Assembly (NCBI GenBank): GCA_943704525.1
Contig: CALSCQ010000072.1
Coordinates: 1-11,194, forward strand
Direction: 5' to 3'
Length of the DNA: 11,194 bases
Source of the DNA: Pigoraptor vietnamica
Lineage: Eukaryota; Opisthokonta; Filasterea
Shown here: piece after piece, positions 1 through 11,194 of the stretch
Layout: each line of letters starts with the position of its first letter
How positions within the stretch are numbered: the first letter of the stretch is position 1
Made by a program: the position numbers and the translations under genes
Notes under the pieces: model-generated
What the model saw: the letters and a program-made list of their open reading frames with translations, nothing else
Databases searched by the model: none
What the model was told of the DNA's origin: nothing

Positions 1-30
1 CCCCCCACACACACACACACACACTCACAC
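1..30. repeat. (CA)n microsatellite
   Basis: After CCCCCC there are about nine CA units to position 24, then a broken continuation to about 30. Confidence 0.9.
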
Positions 31-158
31 ATAGGTAGATGTGCTCTCATGTTCACTGGCGGTCATTTCCGATCGATTGCCGGCTCGTGGCGCACTGAGT
101 CGGCAAATGCATGCATATGGGCTCACCGACATCGCTTGGCGCGTGACGCAACTGGCAG
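1..158 (+). other. Intronic sequence of the RTK gene (partial)
   Basis: No LRR-like reading frame is seen here. The stretch ends in ACTGGCAG, the acceptor of the first visible LRR exon. It begins with a (CA)n tract. The upstream exons are outside the window. Confidence 0.6.
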
Positions 159-5935
<5,777 letters not shown>

Positions 5936-6152
5936 TTCCTCCAAAATTCGCCAGAATACAAGCAGTGTCATGCGCGCCTTTCAGTTTTGGTGGGACTGAC
6001 GCTACTGACGCTGTGTCCGGTCAGTCACTGAGGGACGCCGGCCCACAACTGGCAACTGCCAACTATAGCTAGACACAACTGATGGGACGCATCATCGCCG
6101 ACGATATTGTTCCCCTTTACAGTCTCCACATGACAATTCAGACACACGAGTT
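5936..6152. other. 217-nt convergent intergenic region
   Basis: Both genes end here, at TAA 5935 (+) and TGA 6153 (-). No AATAAA is seen on either strand. A small duplication, CTGACGCTACTGACGCTG, lies near 5997-6014. Both 3' UTRs must fit here or overlap the opposing gene. Confidence 0.7.
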
Positions 6153-6938
6153 TCATAGATAATCGCGCAACAAGTCGGCCACGCCGCAGTCGATGTTGGC
6201 GGGAATGCCCTTGGTCTTCAAATGGGACGTCGTCGCAAGCGCACCGTACGCAGCGCGTATCTTCCCTATCTCTGCGACGAGTTCTGCGTGTTCCGGGGTG
6301 TCCGGCGCTATTCCGAAGCGCCGCATCATATCCGCCAGCAACTCGTTCAGAGTGAGCGTGCGCGGCGATTGCGGCGGCGGAGACGACGTCCCGAGCGACG
6401 ACGACGACTGCAATCTCTCCAACTGGCCCTGCATGGACGCCTGAAGCGACTCGAGCTGGCTCTGCAGGTGCGCCTGGTTGCGACGCAGCAGTTCGCGCTC
6501 CTCCTTCCCACGCGCTTCCTCCGACACGAAGTCCTTAACGCGCTGCCGTGTCGCCTTGCTCAGCACGGCCGTCGTCAGCGAAGCGAGTCCGGACTCCACG
6601 GGCCCTTTCGTCTCGCGGTAACCGAGCTCCCGCGCCTCTTCCGCAGATCCCAAGCGGTAGCCGTACTTCTCGGGCCGCACTTCTCCGCACTCACCGCCGA
6701 AATAACGACCGTCCGGCGTGCGTATCCCCGTCCGGACAAAGATGCCTTCGTCTGTCCAATCGGAGGCGTGGTCGCACGCGATCGCACGGTGTCGGAGATT
6801 GGGCACTTTCACCGGTCCAATGCACGCGACGCCGTTACGAAGACGCACGGACGTCACCGAAGCGACGAGGAGGTCGACGAGAGCGCGCTCGCCCGCGTCG
6901 ATGAACGAGATGTGGGAGATCATGTACTTGACGGCGCA
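6153..6938 (-). CDS. C-terminal exon of the pseudo-GTPase gene
   Basis: Starts after CCTGCACAG (phase 0) and runs 261 codons to TGA (6155-6153). The splice joins GAQDLGE to [10 protein letters not shown]. The first 110 residues look globular ([49 protein letters not shown]) and match no family I can name. A coiled coil ([19 protein letters not shown] and onward) and a Ser/Pro patch ([11 protein letters not shown]) follow. The last 68 residues are a helical tail with [16 protein letters not shown]. Confidence 0.85.
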   Translation of the reverse strand, partial: CAVKYMISHISFIDAGERALVDLLVASVTSVRLRNGVACIGPVKVPNLRHRAIACDHASDWTDEGIFVRTGIRTPDGRYFGGECGEVRPEKYGYRLGSAEEARELGYRETKGPVESGLASLTTAVLSKATRQRVKDFVSEEARGKEERELLRRNQAHLQSQLESLQASMQGQLERLQSSSSLGTSSPPPQSPRTLTLNELLADMMRRFGIAPDTPEHAELVAEIGKIRAAYGALATTSHLKTKGIPANIDCGVADLLRDYL

Positions 6939-9602
6939 CTGTGCAGGGTAGGGTGGTGTGTAAGGAATGGCGCAGGCTTGAGCGGACGAGAGGCACTCAA
7001 AGGCCGAGCACTCAATGTGTGATGCGCGCTCGTATGGACGAGCACTCAAGTGGACGAGCACTCTGCAGCACACATAACGAGTGCGAGAGAGACAGAGAGA
7101 CGGTGTGAAACTGGCGATAGCCTCCTGCGGGTACGGGCGAGGGATGGCAGAATAACAGTAGTGCTGGCCAACTGTGCGGTTGTCGCCCTCGCCCACTCAC
7201 CTCCCCCAAATCCTGCGCCCCATCCTTCTTCAGTGCCAGCACTTGCTGCTCGTACCGCCGCGTGAGCTCAAGCGCAAATCCCTCCGTCACTTCGTCAATT
7301 TCTCGGAACGTCCCCACCATGTCGGCGACGTTTGCCGCACGCCGCTCTTCCCGCCGGTCCGCGGCAAAAGCCACCGCCTTGGACAGTACCGTCGCGAGGG
7401 TCGAAGCGGCGGGGAACGGAATGAAATCTCCCGCCAGTTCGATACCCTTGGCCACGTGATCGCGGGTCGTGTTCTCCGTCCGCGAAACCATGCCGCTATC
7501 CAGCGCCTTGCACGCCAGGAAGAACTCCTGCGACTTGACCAGCACGGACCGATAGAACCGCGACAGCCGCGCATTGCTCTCGATGTGCCGCACTTGCGCA
7601 ATGGCCTCGCGCCGGGCGTTGTATTCGTCCTCCAGCACGGACTGACGACGCCTCAACTCGTCAATCTGTCGCTGCAGGGACGCGGGCGGTGCGGCCGACG
7701 ACGACGCCTCCCGCTCGAGCTCACGCAGGCGAGTGGCAATCTCGGAGGCGTTCTTCGCATGCGCCGTGTCGAGGCGAGTGAGCTGTTCGTCGCATTGCGC
7801 CTGCATCCGCGCGGAGAGGGCGCGCAGCTGTTCCTCGGTGGCACGGCGTGCATCCGCAGCCTCGCGTCGCACAGTCTCAATCATCGCCTGTATCGCCGCA
7901 GCAGCGTCGGTCGCCGTCTTGAGCGCCCCTTCCGCCTTCGTCTCCAGGCTCGAGAGGACAGACGCGCTTGCATTCGCTTCCGCGTTGACAGCCACAGAGG
8001 GCGTCGAGGGAGCGCCGCGGCTCTCGGGAACAACCTCCTCGGCCGCTTCTCGCACGTCGCGAAGCACGGACGTAAGGCGGGCGCACGCGGCCTTCACTTC
8101 CGCCTCTTCGTTCATGTGCGCATGCCAAGCGCCCACTGCGCCGAGCTCCCTCGCTATGTCGGCGAGCGCAGCGGCCACCTGCGACAGGACGTCCCTCGCA
8201 GCCCTTATAAGCATCCCACGTGACTCGGTAGAACGGAGCGACGCCGCGACAGAGACGCACGCATCCGAACACACGCGTGCGAGCGATTCAAGCTCTCTCA
8301 AGTTGTCGCGCACGGAAAACGCGCTGACCCGCGCCCCCTCAAAAACGAGGGGAACGGCGTTCGCGATGGCATCGGCAGTGCGCGCCACTTCTGCGGTTGC
8401 ATCTCTAGAAGTTGCTTTGGCGGCAGAAGGCGAGAGGAGTCCGGACGTGGAGAGGGCCTCGACCGAGTCCAGGTGTCGCACGAGGTCGCGCAGGGCATTG
8501 GACACCTCTTCGCATCCGCGCGCGTTCTCCTTCTTCGTCAGTGCGGTTTGCAACTGCAGCTGTTGCTTGCGAAGGTCTTCCAGTCGATCGGACGTTGCGG
8601 AGGGCGGCGCGTGCGGTGCCACGGGAGGGCTTGCAGAGGAGGCGGTGGACGCCGAGGCACGCGAGGCGATGCTGGTGGACTGCGAGCCAGCGACGTGCGA
8701 GTGATGAGGGGGGTGAACACTGATGATAAGTCGTGATGTAATTGTGCATCGACAAATCCGCATACGCACATCACGAGTAGTTATGATACTGTGTGCCATA
8801 GCACGCCGATACACTCACACGCACTGAAACACATAACGATGTCACTGTGTGCCATAGCACGCCGATACACGCACTGAGACACATCACGATGTCTTTGTGC
8901 CATAGCACGCCGATACACTCACACGCACTAAGACACAATCTAGAACAGACTTCCTTTCTGACAGTAGGGGAAGAGGGGATTGTAGAAGCACGCAGAGACG
9001 CACTCACCGATGTCGTGGGCGACGGTTCCGGTGACGACGACTTGGCGCCCTTGTCCCCTCTCCCGCCAAACAGACCGCGCAAAAACGGCTGCTTCTTCTT
9101 GGCCTTCGCACTCGGGGGTGGCCTCTCCTCCCATCGGCGAATGGCGCGAACGGCCTCCTCAAACAGCTCCGTCGACGGCCGCTTTTGGGTCATGTCCACG
9201 CGCACGAGAGGAAGGCTGTGACGTGCGGCGATGTCAGCGAGGCGCTTGTCTGGACTCGCGGAGAGGCCGTTGTGCTGGGCAACCACTGCGATAGGAGTGA
9301 CGTCAGAAGCAATGGGATGTCACTGTTCTTCTGCCTACGGTGCGATGTGGAGAACGGCATGACACGTTCAGGGTTGCTGCGGGTCTAAGAGATGCTGCAA
9401 TAACCAACGCATGAGTGGAGGCGGCGGATTTATGGGGTGTTTGTGCGGTGTGAGTGTGTTTGTGCGGTGTGAGTGCTGTGTGTGTGAGTGAGTGGGTGGG
9501 TGTGCATGGGTGTTTTGTGCATCTGTGTGTCTGTGAATGCGTGTGTGCGAGTGTCTGCATCGATGCGTGTGCGTGTGTCTGCGTCCTGTGAGGTGTGTGC
9601 GT

Positions 9603-9644
<42 letters not shown>

Positions 9645-9933
9645 GTAACCTGTCTATGTAGTTCATGGGTGCAAGACAGTATACAACAGCGACGATACGC
9701 ACGGACGGCTGGAAAACTATCCGCTTCGCGGGCTCGCAGTATACGATCGTAGTTTGCACCGGCGAGGTCGAATGAAGCGGCCAAGGCCTCGTCACACACG
9801 AGCAAAAAACACTCCACTTCGTGCCTCACCGCAGAAGAGCTGCAGAGGGAGGGCGGGTAAGTGTTCTGCAACTTTCACCCACATACACCACACACACACA
9901 TTGAACACACACATTACAACACACGCACACACA

Positions 9934-9994
<61 letters not shown>

Positions 9995-10529
9995 ACACAC
10001 GCACACGCACACGCACACACACAAGCACGCCCGCGCCAAGCACACCCTTCGAGCCAGTGGTACAGTTGTACTTGGCAGCTGGTCCCATCCACTGAAACTG
10101 TGCGTTTGAAGAAGTCCTCAAAGTCCTCTGCGGGACGAAGCGAAGTGCGTGTGAGCGCAGACCGAACACGCACAACGGCAAGTAACCTCACGAAAGAATC
10201 TGATGGAGATGGGGTTGTTATGCACGTGCGCGTGTGGACCCGTGTGGTACGCGCTGGCACTGTGTGCGAGCGCGTCACTCTGGCCTAATAGCCATCACGG
10301 CAAACGGTTTGAGAGGAGCGGGACGTAATCTAGAGTTCCGACAGCGCATGCGTTGACGACAAACATCGTCGCGTGTGCATGTGCGCACCTGACGTCGGGT
10401 CGAACATGCCCATGTCGCGCAGCCTCCCGTCTCTGCTCCAGCGAAGCAAGTGTGCTCAGGGCGAGTAGGGTACTTTTCTGTGCATGTACTACACTCCGCA
10501 ATGGGGATCTTCACGGCAAATGACGACAT
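6153..10529 (-). CDS. Ras-like pseudo-GTPase fused to coiled-coil region (7 proposed exons)
   Basis: Minus-strand exons: 10529-10474 (tentative), 10432-10389, 10127-10046, 9839-9703, 9285-9008, 8679-7201, 6938-6153 (TGA). The phases agree and give about 953 residues. Residues 1 to about 160 follow the Ras fold: a FAVKIPI first strand, switch I MFDPTSED, strands KRTVSVDG and [11 protein letters not shown], then [28 protein letters not shown] and [13 protein letters not shown]. Compared with Ras, DTAG is replaced by HWLE, NKxD by QHNG, and the SAK motif by RVDM. No intact GxxxxGKS is seen in the spliced frame. Guanine-nucleotide binding by the usual mode is therefore unlikely. After it come a basic linker ([13 protein letters not shown]), an Ala/Glu/Arg-rich helical and coiled-coil region (about 443-571), and a C-terminal region I cannot name. 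The likely role is a scaffold or binding protein, probably cytoplasmic since no signal peptide or membrane helix is seen. Function is inferred. Confidence 0.75.
7201..8679 (-). CDS. Coiled-coil and helical exon of the pseudo-GTPase gene
   Basis: The 1479-nt exon (493 residues) runs from CTCGCAG to a GTGAGT donor (7200), phase 0 at both ends. It opens with a low-complexity Ser/Ala/Pro stretch. A short helix ([21 protein letters not shown]) and an Ala-rich helical region follow. A strong heptad-like region (about residues 443-571) includes [20 protein letters not shown] and [20 protein letters not shown]. The last 120 residues form a more hydrophobic helical module with [15 protein letters not shown] and [14 protein letters not shown] do not recognise a named domain. 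Confidence 0.85.
8680..9007 (-). other. 328-nt intron of the pseudo-GTPase gene
   Basis: Donor GTGAGT (9007) and acceptor CTCGCAG (8680). It contains the tandem repeat at 8788-8938 and no supported exon. Confidence 0.8.
8788..8938. repeat. Near-exact minisatellite, three copies (about 45-56 bp)
   Basis: Copies 8788-8843, 8844-8893 and 8894-8938 share TGTGCCATAGCACGCCGATA and then CACGCACT(G/A)A(A/G)ACACA. Copy 2 lacks six bases, and copy 3 diverges at its start and end. The core GTGCCATAGCAC is a near-palindrome. Confidence 0.93.
9008..9285 (-). CDS. Pseudo-GTPase exon: beta5-alpha5 and basic linker
   Basis: Starts after ATCGCAG; C|TG completes Leu, so the joined text is FPAVLVAQHNGL. It aligns residue for residue with Ras VPMVLVGNKCDL, with NKCD replaced by QHNG. 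It continues [18 protein letters not shown] (helix alpha4 and beta6) and [16 protein letters not shown] (alpha5). A Pro/Lys/Gly/Ser-rich linker follows ([20 protein letters not shown]). The exon ends at a perfect GTGAGT donor (9007), phase 0. Confidence 0.88.
9286..9702 (-). other. 417-nt intron of the pseudo-GTPase gene, TG/CA-rich
   Basis: Donor GTGCGT (9702) and acceptor ATCGCAG (9286). Most of it is TG-rich on the + strand, ending in an uninterrupted (GT) run near 9614-9638. A 19-bp unit GTGTTTGTGCGGTGTGAGT is repeated head to tail at 9437-9455 and 9456-9474. Confidence 0.8.
9430..9651. repeat. TG/CA-rich simple repeat tract
   Basis: About 220 bp of interrupted TG repeats, with GTGCGT variants, lie inside the intron between pseudo-GTPase exons 9839-9703 and 9285-9008. 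Confidence 0.92.
9703..9839 (-). CDS. Pseudo-GTPase exon: alpha2-alpha3
   Basis: Starts after a strong CCCTCCCTCTGCAG acceptor, phase 2, and ends C|GTGCGT. It encodes [20 protein letters not shown], then [20 protein letters not shown] and SFPAV. FLLVCD...SFD matches strand beta4 and the 'SF' turn of Ras proteins. The helix YDRILRARE matches Ras alpha3, and FPAV leads into beta5. Confidence 0.85.
9937..9992. repeat. (GA)28 microsatellite flanked by CA repeats
   Basis: Twenty-eight uninterrupted GA units are flanked by CA-rich DNA (about 9880-9934 and 9993-10024). The tract lies in the 206-nt intron 10045-9840 of the minus-strand gene, where the transcript carries (UC)28 upstream of the CTGCAG acceptor. 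Confidence 0.97.
10046..10127 (-). CDS. Pseudo-GTPase exon: beta2-beta3, degenerate G3
   Basis: The 82-nt exon follows GTCCCGCAG and ends GG|GTGTGC (phase 1 to phase 2). It encodes [20 protein letters not shown], then LYHWLE. This lines up with the Ras stretch that runs from the effector loop through the IDG turn to DTAGQ. The DTAG nucleotide motif is replaced by HWLE. Confidence 0.8.
10389..10432 (-). CDS. Pseudo-GTPase exon: switch I
   Basis: A short exon of 44 nt after GGAGCAG, ending CAG|GTGCGC. It reads [14 protein letters not shown] plus one base of a Glu codon. DPT matches the Ras effector-loop DPT (Thr35), and the G|AG codon joins exactly to EDFEDFFKR. The frame is chosen because it alone meets the phase of the next exon. 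The same DNA in another frame reads [15 protein letters not shown] (see findings). Confidence 0.6.
10474..10529 (-). CDS. Pseudo-GTPase first exon (tentative)
   Basis: The ATG at 10529-10527 opens [19 protein letters not shown]. It resembles the start and first beta strand of Ras proteins, beginning at nearly the same distance from the fold. The frame is open further upstream to about 10694, so an earlier start or a 5' exon is possible. The exon must end in phase 2 to meet the next one. Two donors fit: GTACCC (10473, giving an unusually short 41-nt intron) or GTGTAG (10494, 62-nt intron). Neither donor is strong. Confidence 0.35.
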
Positions 10530-10589
10530 ATAGTACAGTGAGAATGACGTGGCATACAACGCGTGGACGAGGGAGCGTTGCTGCAAGGA

Positions 10590-10715
10590 GAAGCGTAACA
10601 CACGGGAAGCGTGGAAGGGAGGAGCGTGGTGTACTGCAGAGAGAGAACAACGCGACAGGAAGAAAAGTACTATTGAGAGAGAGCAGCGCAACACACGGGA
10701 AGCGTGGAAGAGAGG
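10590..10715. repeat. Direct repeat in the 5' flank of the pseudo-GTPase gene
   Basis: A 21-bp block beginning AACACACGGGAAGCGTGGAA occurs at 10597-10617 and again at 10690-10710. The flanks are similar (AGCGY before, GAGG after). A more diverged third unit, GAGAGAGAACAACGCGACAG, lies between them. The minus strand is pyrimidine-rich here. Confidence 0.9.
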
Positions 10716-10936
10716 GGTGGTACACTGAGGAAGACACTAATAGCCGTTGGCGTGTCGTGGCAGTTTTAGGTGTTATAGCCAGTGCGAGCGGACACTCAAC
10801 GGATCGAGGAGATGAAACAAGAAGTCGCAGGAAAAGTTCTCTGTCGCGAAAGTGATTGCGTGCGAATGAGCGACTGCAAGCGAAACCCACGCACACAGAC
10901 ACACTCTTCTGCTCTGCACATAAGCTGTCAGTCTGT

Positions 10937-11194
10937 AACGCACTTGCGCACACTCGACGCACGCACACGCACCACGCACATGCACGCACACGCACGCACA
11001 CACACACGTATGCGCACGCACCGCACACACGTACACGCACGCACTCATACACGCACACACACACACACACATACACATACACGCAGCACACGCACACACA
11101 CACAAATACACATACACGCAGCACACGCACACACACACACACACACATCCCCCCCCCGCCCCGCCCCAACACACACACACCTTCACACACACAC
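10937..11194. repeat. CA/CACG simple repeats with a C-rich patch
   Basis: Alternating CA, CACG and CATA repeats fill the window end. A unit of about 35 bp (ATACACATACACGCAGCACA and onward) is duplicated at 11071 and 11106. A run of nine C (about 11150-11158), then GCCCCGCCCC, interrupts the tract. Confidence 0.93.

Larger units (their letters stand above)
10530..11194. other. Non-coding flank upstream of the pseudo-GTPase gene
   Basis: No supported gene is seen. Going away from the gene it holds pyrimidine-rich (minus strand) sequence with the direct repeat, about 150 nt of plain sequence, then CA-rich simple repeats to the window edge. The promoter or 5' UTR of the minus-strand gene should lie here, but no core promoter element was identified. 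A 5' exon cannot be excluded. Confidence 0.6.

Noticed and set aside
6222-7022. 266-codon + strand frame opposite the C-terminal exon
   Set aside because: Arg-rich shadow frame without motifs; overlaps the well-supported minus-strand exon and intron.
7174-8704. Long + strand open frames (349 and 323 codons) opposite the coiled-coil exon
   Set aside because: Low-complexity Arg/Ser/Ala translations; the minus strand gives a coherent coiled-coil exon with matched GTGAGT and CAG splice sites.
8788-8938. Possible CRISPR array
   Set aside because: The repeats are tandem without unique spacers, lie in a eukaryotic intron, and have no cas genes nearby. The same applies to 857-1027.
10484-10855. 123-codon + strand frame with repeated THGKRGRE
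   Set aside because: The repeat comes from the direct repeat in the DNA. There is no recognisable domain and it overlaps the proposed 5' flank of the minus-strand gene.
10489-11190. Minus-strand frames of repeated Cys-Val residues
   Set aside because: Translation of CA/GT microsatellites; no complexity beyond the simple repeat.

Overview
The window looks like nuclear DNA from a unicellular relative of animals (Holozoa; a choanoflagellate, filasterean or ichthyosporean-grade organism is my best guess). The reasons are GC-rich exons cut by GT-AG introns of about 137-617 nt, many CA/GT microsatellites, and an animal-style receptor tyrosine kinase. No bacterial features, tRNA, rRNA or mobile-element genes were recognised. 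The species cannot be named from the sequence.

Two multi-exon genes converge. On the + strand (about 159-5935) is the 3' part of a receptor tyrosine kinase gene. Nine exons were reconstructed from splice sites whose phases all agree, giving 1258 visible residues: three leucine-rich repeats (LRRs), about 11-12 EGF-like repeats of the 8-cysteine MEGF/Tie type, two fibronectin III domains, a transmembrane helix, an apparently active tyrosine kinase and a tyrosine-bearing tail. Its 5' end, including any signal peptide, lies before the window.

On the - strand (about 10529 down to 6153) is a gene of seven proposed exons encoding about 950 residues. Its N-terminus aligns along its length with the Ras fold, but the nucleotide-binding motifs are replaced (DTAG by HWLE, NKxD by QHNG, SAK lost). 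It therefore looks like a Ras-type pseudo-GTPase. It is fused to a basic linker, a long Ala/Arg/Glu-rich coiled-coil region and an unrecognised C-terminal region. The first exon is the least certain part of this model.

The two stop codons are only 217 nt apart, with no canonical AATAAA for either gene between them. The introns and the 5' flank of the second gene carry minisatellites (57 bp x3, exact; about 50 bp x3, near-exact), a (GA)28 tract and long CA/GT-rich stretches.

The genes could both act in signalling: one is a membrane tyrosine kinase and the other a Ras-derived scaffold. Any functional link between them is only suggested by adjacency, and convergent neighbours in such genomes are usually not co-regulated.
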